The notes: generated from the letters alone by a model not told the origin. DNA of 64,000 bases from Lutibacter sp. B2 (GCA_015686845.1 JADPRS010000009.1:41517-105516), one strand, 5' to 3'; positions 8,713 to 18,408 are shown, numbered from the stretch's first letter. Numbers and translations are program-made.

Positions 8713-8803
8713 TCATAGATCCCCTTTAGCCTTCATTTTCTCCTTACTATATATTTATATTCAACATAGTAAACGTAATTCCTTCTATCTCAGAAAAACA
8801 ATA

Positions 8804-8815
8804 GGGACGGTTCAT
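8804..8815 (+). repeat. REP-like half site left of the RAYT gene
   Basis: GGGACGGTTCAT is the inverted counterpart (11 of 12 bases) of the ATGAACTGTCCC copies on the other side of the transposase gene. The 260-bp gap between the 164-aa gene and the transposase holds nothing else I recognise. Confidence 0.6.
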
Positions 8816-8973
8816 TAAAATTCAACAACAAAAATATTCCTTTAGATCATAAAATCTCACTTATTCCTTTGATTTCATACATAAATTTATCCTACTACTA
8901 AATTTTTAAGCACAACAATTAATCTGCGTCTAAACATAAACCCAGATTATTTACTTATGCTATTCAGTTTTTC

Positions 8974-9879
8974 CTACATCACCAAAAATTCTTCTAGCAT
9001 TTTATTATATTTGTCTTCACTAAAAATCAGTTCAAAACCTCTAAAACATAGACTAGCAATCCTTCCTTGTGTTATATTTCCTATTGTTTTACATATTTCC
9101 TTGTGTGAAAAATCACAAAATCTTCTCATCAAGAATGCACACAAAGCCTTACTATTTGTTGCTTCTCTATTGTATTTTATAAAGATCTTTCTCTTATCTA
9201 TTTTTGTGTATCGGCTAACAAAGTCAACTATATTCTCAGGGGTAGCATCCCTTTTTAATATTACTCTTTCACTTCTATATTCTGTATTCTTTTCTATAAA
9301 CTCTACATCCTTTTCCGTTACTACATCTTTATATTTATTTATAAATTCTTTATATGATTTTTTAGCTTTTTCAATTTTGGGGCTAAACATCTGTAGTATA
9401 TATTTTGAATCTACTATATTGTATCTATCTTTTTTTAGTTGAAGATATATTCCTAGCGTGGAGTATTCGTATTTTTCTACACAATGATTGTATTCTTCTA
9501 TGTCTTTTGGATTGTTATGTATGTATGCTGATAATGCTAATAAATACTTATCATCATTGATGATTTTACTTTTAAATCTATCCTGAAACACATGTCCATG
9601 TCTTTTATATTTTCTGTTAAAATATTGCGCATAGCACTGGTTTATACTATGCATTATTCTTGATACATCTGCTCCATTTGCATCTATTAATAAGTGTCCA
9701 TGGTTATCCATAAGACAATATGAATATATTTTAAATCCAAATTTGTATTGATATTTTTGAATTAAATAAAGGTACTTTTCTTTATCACTATTTTCTTTGT
9801 ATAGTTTTAGTTCACTTATACTACGTATCATTATATGATACATTGAATCTTCACTTTTTATTCTAGCTGTTCTTGGCAT
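8974..9879 (-). CDS. REP-associated tyrosine transposase (IS200-like, RAYT)
   Basis: This single-copy type Y1 HUH endonuclease nicks and joins single-stranded DNA at REP-type hairpins. The N-terminal MPRTARIKSEDSMYHIMIR is typical of the family. The metal-binding HUH motif is the HGHLLI in LMDNHGHLLI, and the catalytic tyrosine probably lies in INQCYAQYFNRKY, followed by HGHVFQDRFKS and IHNNP. At 301 residues it is full length with an extra C-terminal helical domain that may bind DNA. Inverted GGGACGGTTC-type repeats lie on both sides. Confidence 0.9.
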   Translation of the reverse strand: MPRTARIKSEDSMYHIMIRSISELKLYKENSDKEKYLYLIQKYQYKFGFKIYSYCLMDNHGHLLIDANGADVSRIMHSINQCYAQYFNRKYKRHGHVFQDRFKSKIINDDKYLLALSAYIHNNPKDIEEYNHCVEKYEYSTLGIYLQLKKDRYNIVDSKYILQMFSPKIEKAKKSYKEFINKYKDVVTEKDVEFIEKNTEYRSERVILKRDATPENIVDFVSRYTKIDKRKIFIKYNREATNSKALCAFLMRRFCDFSHKEICKTIGNITQGRIASLCFRGFELIFSEDKYNKMLEEFLVM

Positions 9880-9940
9880 ACTTTCACCTCTCTCTATGTT
9901 AGTATGCTAAGAAATTCATTTTATATTCATATTGTTACAT

Positions 9941-10034
9941 TATTTATGAACTGTCCCTTTCTTCTGAACTGTCCCTTTCTTCTTATTTATGAACTGTCCC
10001 TTTCTTCCATTATTTATGAACTGTCCCTTTCTTC
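9941..10034 (+). repeat. Four direct copies of a GAACTGTCCC repeat
   Basis: GAACTGTCCCTTTCTTC occurs at 9948, 9966, 9991 and 10018, mostly within a longer TTTATGAACTGTCCC context. The reverse complement GGGACAGTTCAT matches the half site left of the transposase gene and the arms of palindromes at 27.8 and 52.6 kb. These are the likely substrate repeats of the adjacent RAYT. Confidence 0.8.
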
Positions 10035-10084
10035 TTCTTTCTTCTTCTTTCTTCTTTCTTCTTTCTTCTTTCTTCTTTCTTTCA
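10028..10084 (+). repeat. Homopyrimidine CTTCTTT tract
   Basis: A stretch of about 57 bp containing only C and T is built largely of the 7-bp unit TTCTTTC. It follows the last GAACTGTCCC copy and ends just before the tex terminator. Confidence 0.85.
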
Positions 10085-10093
10085 CTTTTTTTC

Positions 10094-10125
10094 AAAAAAA
10101 AAGGATGGCTATGCCATCCTTTTTT
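10094..10125 (-). terminator. Terminator of tex
   Basis: A 9-bp GC-containing stem (GGATGGC with GCCATCC plus flanking A/T pairs) around a TAT loop, with a long T-run on the minus strand, overlaps the tex stop codon. Confidence 0.85.
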
Positions 10126-12400
10126 CTTCTACATCCTTCATAGTAAGTCCGACTCTTCCTCTTTCCATATCTAAATCAATAATCTTAACCTTTACTGTAT
10201 CACCAACAGAAACTGCTTCCATGGCATTTTTAATAAATTTATTGCTCAGCTGTGATATATGAACCAATCCATCTTGTTTAACGCCAATATCTACAAAAGC
10301 ACCAAAATCAACTACATTTCTTACGGTACCCGTCATAACCATATCCAACCGTAAATCTTCCATCTTTAATACATCACTTCTAAAGATTGGTTTTGGCATT
10401 TCCTCTCGAATATCTCTACCAGGCTTTTTAATCTCCTCTACAATATCCTTAAGCGTAAGTAAACCGATCTCTAATTCATCTGCCAATTTAGATAAATATT
10501 TTTCTTTATTTTTACTTGGATGCTCTTTTTTATCATTAAGTTGTAGTCTAGCAAGATCTTTGAAACTAGTTAATCTACCCGTATTAGATATAGTTACTTC
10601 TTCTTCATAATGATCATTGCCATATTCAAGTATTTTCTTTTCAATTTCCTGTAACTTTCCTTCTTTTATATCATCCTTTGTAAATCCTAACTTTTCTATT
10701 AATTTTATAGCTGCTTCATAAGATTCTGGATGAACAGAAGTATTGTCTAACGGATTATCCCCATCAGAAATTCTTAAAAATCCTGCACATTGTTCAAAAG
10801 CCTTATCTCCTAGTCGTTTTACTTTCTTTAATTGTAGTCTATCTCCAAACTTTCCATTTTCTTCTCTAAAAGCAACAATGTTTTTAGCTATACTAGCACT
10901 AATTCCAGATATGTATTGTAAAAGTGCTGGCGTTGCTATATTTAAATCCACTCCAACAGAGTTTACACAATCTTCTACAACATTCTTTAGTGACTCCCCT
11001 AATTTAGATTGATTTAGGTCATGCTGATATTGCCCCACCCCTATACTTTTAGGATCAATTTTTACTAATTCTGCAAGAGGATCTTGTAATCTTCTTCCTA
11101 TAGAAATAGCACCACGAATAGATACATCTATATCTGGATATTCCTCTGTAGCGAGCTTGGATGCAGAATATACAGATGCTCCTGCTTCACTTACGATTGT
11201 ATAATAAACTTGCTTATCTATCTCTTTAAGTAAATCAGCTACTATGCTTTCTGTTTCTCTAGATGCGGTTCCATTTCCAATAGGAATGATATCTATATCA
11301 TATTTTTCTATTAATTCCTTTAAAGTCTTTTTAGACGCTTCTACTTTATTTTGAGGCTCATTTGGATAGATAGTCGTATAATCTAAAAGCTTTCCCGTTT
11401 CATCTAAAACAGTGATTTTACATCCAGTACGAAAACTTGGATCTATGGCAAGAACTTTTGCATCCTTTACAGGTGCAATTAATAAAAGGGGACTTGTATT
11501 TTTTGCAAATACTTTAATTGCCTCTTCTTCAGCTCTTTCTGTTAATAGATTTCTTATTTCTCTTTCAACAGAAGAAGAAATAAGTCTTTTATAACTGTCT
11601 ACAATGGCTGCCGTTAGAACAGGCGTCGTAACTTCATTTGATTTAGTAATAACCGATTTATTTAAGTATTGTAGTATTTCTTCATCAGGGCTTACTAGTT
11701 TTACTTTTAATTGTTTTTCCTTTTCCCCTCTATTAATGGCAAGTACTCTATGATTAGCAATACTTTTTACGCCTTCTTTATATTCATAATACATTTCATA
11801 TACAGTTTTTTCTTCTGGATTTACGGCTGATGAAATAATAACACCCTTGTCCATATTTAATTTTCTTATTTTATCTCTATATTCTGCATGATCAGATACA
11901 ATTTCTGCAATAATATCCTTTGCTCCATTGATCGCATCCATTACAGTTAAAACTTCCTTTTCCTCATTGATGAAACCCTCTGCTATTTTTTCAATACTTT
12001 CATCTATTTCTTGTGCTAGAATCATTTCAGCAAATGGTTCTAAGCCCTTTTCCTTTGCCTTTGTAGCACGGGTTCTTCTTTTTTGTTGATAGGGTCTATA
12101 TAAATCTTCTACTCTTCGAAGTATTGTCGCCTTTAATATTTTACTTTTAAGTTCTTCCGTTAATTTCCCTTGTTCTTCAATGATATGTATTACTTCTTCT
12201 TTTCTTTTTTCTAAGTTTCTTAAATATGTAAGACGTTCATCTAATTCACGTAATACAACATCATCAAGCCCACCTGTCATTTCTTTTCTATATCTCGCTA
12301 TAAATGGTATTGTATTCCCTTCATCAATCAAATTTAAAGTACTTTCTACTTGTTTTACCTTTATATTGAGTTCATTCGCTAATACTTGAACTATATTCAT
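10109..12400 (-). CDS. tex: Tex-family RNA-binding transcription accessory protein
   Basis: Tex is a conserved nucleic-acid-binding protein with an N-terminal helical region, a YqgF/RNase H-like domain (VLAIDPSFRTGCKITVLD), tandem helix-hairpin-helix motifs (ALLQYISGISASIAKNI and nearby) and a C-terminal S1 RNA-binding domain (GTVRNVVDFGAFVDIGV). The start is set at the ATG at 12400 because GGAGGG lies 7 nt upstream. The open frame extends 14 codons further but without a binding site. The resulting 763 residues match the family, and the gene has its own terminator. Confidence 0.94.
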   Translation of the reverse strand: MNIVQVLANELNIKVKQVESTLNLIDEGNTIPFIARYRKEMTGGLDDVVLRELDERLTYLRNLEKRKEEVIHIIEEQGKLTEELKSKILKATILRRVEDLYRPYQQKRRTRATKAKEKGLEPFAEMILAQEIDESIEKIAEGFINEEKEVLTVMDAINGAKDIIAEIVSDHAEYRDKIRKLNMDKGVIISSAVNPEEKTVYEMYYEYKEGVKSIANHRVLAINRGEKEKQLKVKLVSPDEEILQYLNKSVITKSNEVTTPVLTAAIVDSYKRLISSSVEREIRNLLTERAEEEAIKVFAKNTSPLLLIAPVKDAKVLAIDPSFRTGCKITVLDETGKLLDYTTIYPNEPQNKVEASKKTLKELIEKYDIDIIPIGNGTASRETESIVADLLKEIDKQVYYTIVSEAGASVYSASKLATEEYPDIDVSIRGAISIGRRLQDPLAELVKIDPKSIGVGQYQHDLNQSKLGESLKNVVEDCVNSVGVDLNIATPALLQYISGISASIAKNIVAFREENGKFGDRLQLKKVKRLGDKAFEQCAGFLRISDGDNPLDNTSVHPESYEAAIKLIEKLGFTKDDIKEGKLQEIEKKILEYGNDHYEEEVTISNTGRLTSFKDLARLQLNDKKEHPSKNKEKYLSKLADELEIGLLTLKDIVEEIKKPGRDIREEMPKPIFRSDVLKMEDLRLDMVMTGTVRNVVDFGAFVDIGVKQDGLVHISQLSNKFIKNAMEAVSVGDTVKVKIIDLDMERGRVGLTMKDVEEKRMA

Positions 12401-12440
12401 CCTTATTCCCTCCATTTTTTGTAAATACGTCTTTTTTCGC

Positions 12441-12480
12441 AAAAATTAAGCCGAGAATATATATATCCCGGCTTAATTTA
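12441..12480 (-). terminator. Terminator of prfB
   Basis: AAATTAAGCCG with complementary CGGCTTAATTT encloses an AT-rich loop and is followed by T on the minus strand. It overlaps the prfB stop codon. Confidence 0.8.
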
Positions 12481-13571
12481 TCTTCAGATAGTCATTAATA
12501 AATATGTCTATTTCACCGTTCATTACCGATTGAACATTTCCTACTTCCGTATTCGTTCTATGATCTTTAACCATATTATATGGATGAAATACATAAGAAC
12601 GAATCTGACTTCCCCACGCTATCTGGCTATAGTCACCTTTTAAATCCTCAATTTTATCCTTATGTTCCTTTTCCTTTAACTCAACAAACTTTGCTTGTAG
12701 CATCTTCATAGCCGTATCTTTATTACTATGTTGAGAACGCTCATTTTGACATTGTACTACCAGTCCCGTTGGAATATGTGTAATCCGAATAGCAGACTCT
12801 GTCTTATTGATATGTTGTCCTCCTGCGCCACTTGCTCTATACGTATCAATTCTTAAATCCGTAGGATTAATATCTGCCTCTATATTTTCATCTAATACGG
12901 GCATAATATCTATAGAAACAAAAGAAGTATGTCTTTTACCAGATGGATCAAAAGGAGAAATCCGTACAACTCGGTGTACACCTTTCTCACTTTTTAAATA
13001 TCCATAAGCATTTTCACCTTCTACAAGCAGTGTCACATTTTTAATTCCTGCTTCTGTATCCGGTAAAATATCTAACGTTTTTACTCTATATCCTTTTTTA
13101 TCACACCATCTAGTATACATTCTTAGAAGCATCTCAGCCCAATCCTGGGCATCCAATCCTCCTGCGCCAGAATGAATGGATAAAATGGCATCATTTTTAT
13201 CGTATTTTCCAGATAAAAGTGTCTCTATACGCAAAGCCTCTAATTCAGCCTTGATCTCTTGAAAGTTATTTTGTATTTCTTTTTCAACAGAATCATCATT
13301 TTCTTCTATGGCCATCTCTAATAAAATATTAATTTCTTCCTGTTTTTCATGAAGATTTTCAATTCTACTTATTTTGTCCTTGATTCCCTTTGTTTCCTGT
13401 AAAATCTTTTGTGCCTGTTGAGGATCATCCCAAAATCCTGCATCTAAGGTTTTTGCATCTAGTTCCTCTACTTTCTGCTTTAATAGATCACAGTCAAAGA
13501 GAAGCACTCAAATCTTTTATACTATCCTCTAGATTGCTTATCTGAAATTTAAGTTGTTCTAGCTGAATCAT
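12473..13571 (-). CDS. prfB: Peptide chain release factor 2, programmed +1 frameshift
   Basis: RF2 terminates at UGA and UAA. The main frame (12473 to about 13499) carries the SPF tripeptide (RISPFDPSGKRH) and the GGQ motif (ASGAGGQHINKTES). It has no proper start. Reading begins at the ATG at 13571, preceded by GAGGG, and runs 25 codons (M-I-Q-L-E-Q-L-K...) to an in-frame TGA in the classical slippery site CTTTGAC at 13493-13499. A +1 shift there gives L-D-C-D-L and joins the main frame, so low RF2 promotes its own synthesis. No strong internal Shine-Dalgarno is seen just before the site. The gene follows secA as in Bacillus. Confidence 0.95.
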
Positions 13572-13588
13572 AGGATCACACCCTCATC

Positions 13589-16273
13589 TTATTTTCCACA
13601 ACACTTTTTATGTTTTTTCCCGCTTCCACAAGGGCAAAGATCATTTCTGCCTACCTTATCTTCATTTGTAACGGTTTTATTAATGATAGATTCTCCACCA
13701 CCACTTGTACCTGTTACTCTGATGGTTTGCTTTCTTTCTGTATTTGTTTCTATGGATACATTAAACAAATACTTTAATGTGTCTTCTTGAATGCTTGCAA
13801 TCATTTCTTCAAACATATCAAAGCCCTCTGTTTGATATGCTCTTACTGGATCTTCTTGTCCATACGCTCTAAGTCCAATCCCTTGTCTGAATTGATCCAT
13901 TGCATCTATATGATCCATCCATTTTGAATCTACCGTTCTAAGCATTACCATACGTTCTAATTCACGCATTCTTTCTGATCCTACTTCTTCTTCTTTCGCA
14001 TCATATAAATCTTTCGCTATTTTCATTACTCTTTCTTTTAATAGCTCTGTTGTTAAATCTTCTACATCATCAAACTCTAAACTGCCCTTTGGAAGGAATA
14101 TTGTATGAAGGTAATCCTCCATTCCTTTTAAATTCCACTCTTCAGGATATTTCGTTCCTGCTGTATACGTTGCAATATTACCATCCACTAAAGACTCTAA
14201 CATACTTAATATATGTTCTCTTAAATCTTCCCCTTCTAATACGCGTCTACGCTCATTGTACATTACTTCTCTTTGCTTATTCATAACATCATCATATTGA
14301 AGTACATGCTTACGAATAGAGAAGTTTCTTCCTTCTACTCTCTTTTGAGCACCTTCTATTGACTTTGAAAGAATTTTAGCTTCTAGAGGCTGATCTTCTT
14401 CCATACCCAATTTTTCAACTACACTTTGAATTCTGTCACTTCCAAATAATCTCATCAAATCATCTTCTAATGAAATATAGAATTGGGAAGAACCTTTGTC
14501 TCCTTGACGTCCAGAACGTCCTCTTAACTGATTATCTATCCTTCTAGACTCATGTCTTTCTGTCCCTATTATGTGCAGTCCACCAGCCTCTACAACGCGC
14601 TCATACTCTGCATCTGTTTCCTTCTTTATTTCATTATAAATTTCTTTATATTCTTCTCTAGCTTTTATAATTTCTTCATCTTCTGTATGTGCAAAGCTCG
14701 TTACCATAGAAAGTATATACTCTGAATATCCTTTTTTCTTTAATTCTTTTTTAGCCGTATATTCTGCATTTCCACCAAGGCTTATATCAGTACCACGACC
14801 AGCCATATTCGTAGCAATGGTTATAGACCCTAATTTACCTGCTTGTGCAACAATTTCAGCTTCTCTCTCATGATGTTTTGCATTAAGAACTTCGTGCTTG
14901 ATCCCACGTTTCTTTAACATGTTACTAATCATTTCTGAATCCTCGATAGAAATCGTACCTACTAAAATTGGTTGTCCTTTTTCATGTCTCTCTTTAATAG
15001 CTTCTATAACTGCATTTGCTTTTCCTGCTTCATTCTTATATATTACATCTGCCATATCCATACGTTGGATGGGCTTATTTGTAGGAATAACCACAACATC
15101 CATATTATAAATATGTCTAAATTCATCTTCTTCTGTTTTAGCTGTACCTGTCATTCCGGATAACTTATTATACATTCTAAAATAGTTTTGTAGTGTTACC
15201 GTTGCTAATGTCTTTGACTCTCTTTGTACTTCTAAGCCTTCCTTTGCTTCAATGGCTTGATGAAGTCCGTCACTATATCTTCTACCATTCATAATACGTC
15301 CAGTAAACTCATCTACGATTAAGATTTCTCCATCCTTCACAACGTATTCCTTATCTTTTTTCATAAGATTACGTGCTCTTAATGCTTGATTGATATGGTG
15401 AGAAATTTCCATATTTTCAGGATCAGCTAAGTTTTCTATTTGGAAGAACTTCTCTGACTTTTCTACTCCGCCACCATCTTCATCCGTTAATACGATCGTA
15501 CTCGCCTTTTCATCAACAACAAAATCCACATCTTGTTTTAACGTTTTTACAAATTGATCGACTATAAAATATAGCTTTGTAGATTTTTCTCCAGCACCTG
15601 AAATAATAAGTGGCGTTCTAGCTTCATCTACTAATATACTATCTACCTCATCTACGATGGCATAGTGAAGAGGTCTTTGTACCATTTCGGTGTTATAAGT
15701 AACCATATTATCTTTTAGATAATCAAATCCAAATTCATTATTTGTACCATAAGTAATATCTGCATTATAAGCCTTCTGTTTCTCTACTTGACTCATTCCA
15801 TGAACGATACAACCAACGGTTAATCCTAAGAAATTATAAACCTTGCTCATCCACTCCATGTCACGCTTAGCCAAATAATCATTCACCGTTATTACATGTG
15901 CGCCTTTTCCTTCTAGTGCATTTAAATATACGGCTGCAGTTGCAACTAACGTTTTACCTTCTCCTGTCTTCATCTCAGCAATACGTCCTTGATGTAGTAC
16001 AATTGCACCTAAGAGCTGTACGCGGAAATGACGCATTCCTAAAGCTCTCCATGCGCCTTCTCTTACTACTGCAAAAGCCTCTGGAAGTAGATCATCCAAA
16101 GTCTTTCCATTTTTTAACGCTTCTCTGAATTCATTTGTTTTATTTTGAAGTTCTTCATCTGTCAACTTTTTCATATCTTCTTCGAATGAGTCAATCATAT
16201 CTACTGTTTTAAACAGTTTTTTTACTTCTTTATCATTCAAATTACCAAATATTTTTTCCAATAAACTTATCAT
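13589..16273 (-). CDS. secA: Preprotein translocase ATPase SecA
   Basis: SecA is the motor of Sec-dependent export. It has Walker [29 protein letters not shown] (preprotein cross-linking region follows), [29 protein letters not shown] and the C-terminal zinc/SecB-type motif [13 protein letters not shown]. At about 894 residues it is full length. Four consecutive ATG codons begin the frame at 16282. AGAGAGG abuts the first, so the third or fourth ATG (16276 or 16273) is better spaced, and the fourth is used here. It lies between the DUF5317 gene and prfB on the same strand. Confidence 0.97.
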   Translation of the reverse strand: MISLLEKIFGNLNDKEVKKLFKTVDMIDSFEEDMKKLTDEELQNKTNEFREALKNGKTLDDLLPEAFAVVREGAWRALGMRHFRVQLLGAIVLHQGRIAEMKTGEGKTLVATAAVYLNALEGKGAHVITVNDYLAKRDMEWMSKVYNFLGLTVGCIVHGMSQVEKQKAYNADITYGTNNEFGFDYLKDNMVTYNTEMVQRPLHYAIVDEVDSILVDEARTPLIISGAGEKSTKLYFIVDQFVKTLKQDVDFVVDEKASTIVLTDEDGGGVEKSEKFFQIENLADPENMEISHHINQALRARNLMKKDKEYVVKDGEILIVDEFTGRIMNGRRYSDGLHQAIEAKEGLEVQRESKTLATVTLQNYFRMYNKLSGMTGTAKTEEDEFRHIYNMDVVVIPTNKPIQRMDMADVIYKNEAGKANAVIEAIKERHEKGQPILVGTISIEDSEMISNMLKKRGIKHEVLNAKHHEREAEIVAQAGKLGSITIATNMAGRGTDISLGGNAEYTAKKELKKKGYSEYILSMVTSFAHTEDEEIIKAREEYKEIYNEIKKETDAEYERVVEAGGLHIIGTERHESRRIDNQLRGRSGRQGDKGSSQFYISLEDDLMRLFGSDRIQSVVEKLGMEEDQPLEAKILSKSIEGAQKRVEGRNFSIRKHVLQYDDVMNKQREVMYNERRRVLEGEDLREHILSMLESLVDGNIATYTAGTKYPEEWNLKGMEDYLHTIFLPKGSLEFDDVEDLTTELLKERVMKIAKDLYDAKEEEVGSERMRELERMVMLRTVDSKWMDHIDAMDQFRQGIGLRAYGQEDPVRAYQTEGFDMFEEMIASIQEDTLKYLFNVSIETNTERKQTIRVTGTSGGGESIINKTVTNEDKVGRNDLCPCGSGKKHKKCCGK

Positions 16274-16337
16274 CATCATCATCCTCTCTCGAGACGTACA
16301 TATTATCCTAAATTATATTTTAACATATAGGGACGTA

Positions 16338-16380
16338 ATTGTAAAAAAAATAAAGAAGAATAGTTCTTCCTTATTTATTC
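16338..16380 (-). terminator. Terminator after the DUF5317 gene
   Basis: On the minus strand AATAAGGAAGAA, a CTA loop and TTCTTCTTTATT are followed by a run of eight T. It separates the DUF5317 gene from secA. Confidence 0.7.
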
Positions 16381-16946
16381 CCATTATAGCGAAATCTTAT
16401 CATTTTACTTCTTTTTGTGAATACTTTTCTTCCTACAAACTTATTTTTTAACATGATTCCTTGAATCAACCAAAACATTCCTATACTTGATAAAAGATCC
16501 CCTATACTTATTATTCCTGGTAAAAAATATAATTTTGGAATAACCATCCATCTTCCAAAAAACTTTGTCCATGTTTTAAGATCTTCAAATGGAACATATT
16601 GTATTATGGAATTTACATGAAATCCTCCTGCCACAATTGGCATTTTATTTTTATACAAAATCATCACTAATAAATTTATAAATGTTCCTACAAATAAAAT
16701 CCAAAACACTTTTTTGTCTACGTTCAAAATAAAAAAAAGAATTAAAATCAATAGGGATGCAATATAGGTGTATGGTAATCCGGCTTGTACCCATTGAATA
16801 TCTTCTAAAAGCAAAGGCGAAAATTGTACCAATAATGCTAATACCATTAGCATCCACCCTTTAATAGAACCCACTTTAAAATTTCCAATTTCTCCACCTC
16901 TAAGTTTTCCAAAAACCAATCCTATAATCATTGCTTCCATAAACAT
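16371..16946 (-). CDS. DUF5317 membrane protein
   Basis: This is a membrane protein of about 191 residues with five to six hydrophobic helices and short loops (starts MFMEAMIIGLVFGKLRGG). The conserved features LRGG, NKMPIVAGGFH and LGDLLSSIGMFWLIQGIM match my memory of the DUF5317 family; its function is unknown. The ATG at 16946 has AGGGGGGAG at ideal spacing, which excludes the 13-codon upstream extension. It sits between hpf and secA, an insertion relative to the Bacillus order. Confidence 0.75.
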   Translation of the reverse strand: MFMEAMIIGLVFGKLRGGEIGNFKVGSIKGWMLMVLALLVQFSPLLLEDIQWVQAGLPYTYIASLLILILFFILNVDKKVFWILFVGTFINLLVMILYKNKMPIVAGGFHVNSIIQYVPFEDLKTWTKFFGRWMVIPKLYFLPGIISIGDLLSSIGMFWLIQGIMLKNKFVGRKVFTKRSKMIRFRYNGNK

Positions 16947-17041
16947 CTTTACTCCCCCCTTAGAAGACGCTTTAAAACTTCTCATTATATAATAACATAT
17001 TTTTCTACACTTGGAATTATTTTTAACGTTTTCTACGAACT

Positions 17042-17070
17042 AAAAAAGTAGCCAAATTGGCTACTTTTTC
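17042..17070 (-). terminator. Terminator of hpf
   Basis: AAAAAGTAGCCAA with complementary TTGGCTACTTTTT and little or no loop, and a T-run, directly after the hpf stop. Confidence 0.88.
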
Positions 17071-17598
17071 TTAAAATGTAGGTTCAATCAAACCATAATC
17101 TCCATCTTTTCTTCTATAGATTACATTCACATCATCTGTTTCACCATTTGTAAATACAAAGAAATTATGTCCTAACAATTCCATTTGTAAAATAGCTTCC
17201 TCTTCACTCATAGGTTTTACTGCAAATCTTTTCGTTTTTACAATTTTGTGTTCTTCATACGCTTCTTCGTATCTTGGGATCTGCTCAAATTTCATCATAT
17301 TTTGACCTTTATATTTTTTTTCTAGCTTTGTTTTATGTTTTCTAACTTGTCTATTTAATTTGTCTACCGCACTATCTATAGAAGCGTACATATCCTCCGT
17401 AGCTTCTTCTACTCTCAATATAGTCCCATTAATAGGAATCGTAATCTCAATAATTTGTCTATTTTTTTGTACGCTTAATGTAGCTTGAGCCTCTGTATCC
17501 TCCTTGAAGTATTTACCAAATTTATCTAACTTTGATTCTATTGTGTTTTTTAATACAGGTGTCACCTCTAAATTTTTTCCACTCACTTTAACTATCAT
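17071..17598 (-). CDS. hpf: Long-form ribosome hibernation promoting factor
   Basis: This protein binds the 30S decoding region and dimerises ribosomes into 100S particles in stationary phase. The N-terminal 100 residues form the S30AE domain (ISGKNLEV-like start, LDKFGKYFKED, VDKLNRQVRKHK). The C-terminal 60 carry the dimerisation domain with HNFFVFTN and VIYRRKDGDYGLIEP, making it the long form (175 residues). The ATG at 17598 follows AAGGAG. The raiA-type RNA lies upstream on the same strand, a neighbourhood that gives that RNA its name. Confidence 0.95.
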   Translation of the reverse strand: MIVKVSGKNLEVTPVLKNTIESKLDKFGKYFKEDTEAQATLSVQKNRQIIEITIPINGTILRVEEATEDMYASIDSAVDKLNRQVRKHKTKLEKKYKGQNMMKFEQIPRYEEAYEEHKIVKTKRFAVKPMSEEEAILQMELLGHNFFVFTNGETDDVNVIYRRKDGDYGLIEPTF

Positions 17599-17806
17599 AT
17601 ACTTCAGCTCCTTCCAATCTATATAACAAATCTTTTGCACTTACTTATTAATATTCCTGATAAACGTAGGTTATTAAAAATTTTTATAATTCAATACCCT
17701 AATTTATTAGGACAAGTTTCTCTATTATATAATTACCCACTTTTTTTATTTCAAAACAAAAAAATAAAATTTATTTTCAAATATTTTTTCAACACAATTC
17801 ACAGTT

Positions 17807-18026
17807 TTATCCACAGAATTTTCTTTCAATTTGTTTTACAATTCGTCCTTCCTTTCAGAGAAATATCTCTTTAACATGTATTTTATCACTTTTTACCTTT
17901 CAAATAACTTGTCCACAATCCATGCATATGTTTATTTTTCCACTGTGGATAATGTGGGTAACTCTGTTGATAACCCATTTTTACTATTTTTCATGTGTGG
18001 AAAACTTGTGTATTTCTCGGGGATAA
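17807..18026 (+). promoter_or_regulatory. Second DnaA-box-like cluster in the hpf upstream gap
   Basis: Boxes on the plus strand are TTATCCACA (17807) and TTGTCCACA (17909). On the minus strand they are TTATCCACA (17944-17952), TTACCCACA (17953-17961), TTATCAACA (17965-17973) and TTTTCCACA (17996-18004), with a weaker CTTATCCCC at about 18018. Three of them are nearly contiguous. The rest of the 500-bp gap between hpf and the RNA gene is AT-rich, with no credible ORF. Confidence 0.55.
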
Positions 18027-18103
18027 GTTGTTTTTTTTGTCATATATCCCTTCTTTTCGTCATTCAACTTTTTATGACCATTTATTTTTACATATTTTTC
18101 ATC

Positions 18104-18130
18104 AAAAAAAACCTCGACAAAAAGTCGAAG
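18104..18130 (-). terminator. Terminator of the raiA-type RNA
   Basis: On the minus strand CTTCGAC, a short T-rich loop and GTCGAGG are followed by eight T. Confidence 0.88.
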
Positions 18131-18351
18131 TTTTTTTAATGCATATATAGCTGACCTGGTCTTTGACCCCACACTCGCCTGCTGGAGGGTTTGCTCTGGG
18201 TTCGCCATCACTACTACCCCTCTCAGATATTTCTGGCAGGACTTACATCTAAACCGCACCATGCTCCGCAGTCCCATTTTTAAGACTACCTTACGTGGAT
18301 CCCTTCGCCTGCGACTGGCTTGGACTTTCAACCACAGACCTATTACATGCA
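18104..18351 (-). ncRNA. Structured non-coding RNA, probable raiA motif
   Basis: A GC-rich island of about 210 bp in an AT-rich gap lies upstream of hpf/raiA on the same strand. Its ends can pair (ATGCAT and ATAG near the 5' end with CTAT and ATGCAT near the 3' end). Internal blocks such as GTTGAAAGTCCAAGCC and AGGGGTAGTAGTGATGGCG look strongly structured. It has its own promoter and an intrinsic terminator. Position, size and build fit the raiA motif RNA of Firmicutes; family membership has not been tested with a covariance model. It is not RNase P, tmRNA or SRP RNA by their conserved cores. Confidence 0.72.
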
Positions 18352-18357
18352 TCAACT

Positions 18358-18386
18358 ATTATATCCTTTTTTTATGAATAATGCAA
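18358..18386 (-). promoter_or_regulatory. Sigma-A promoter of the raiA-type RNA
   Basis: On the minus strand TTGCAT (18386-18381), a 17-bp spacer and a perfect TATAAT (18363-18358) place the transcript start near 18351, just before the first RNA helix. Confidence 0.75.
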
Positions 18387-18408
18387 GTGACAAAAATATA
18401 GTTATTTT

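Noticed and set aside
9941..10034. CRISPR array
   Set aside because: The 17-bp repeat units have spacings of 18 to 27 bp, with no spacer-sized unique sequence and no cas gene; they are RAYT-type repeats.
16326..16340. Full GGGACG palindrome before secA
   Set aside because: Only the half motif GGGACG is present without a complementary arm; it may be chance.
17807..18026. Chromosomal origin oriC
   Set aside because: DnaA-like boxes are present, but dnaA, dnaN, rpmH and the usual AT-rich unwinding arrangement are absent. A titration or regulatory cluster is the safer reading.
17984..18355. Minus-strand ORF of 123 codons over the GC-rich island
   Set aside because: Its composition (many Arg/Cys) is foreign to the genome. 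The stretch has promoter, terminator and pairing ends of an RNA gene, and no ribosome binding site is seen.
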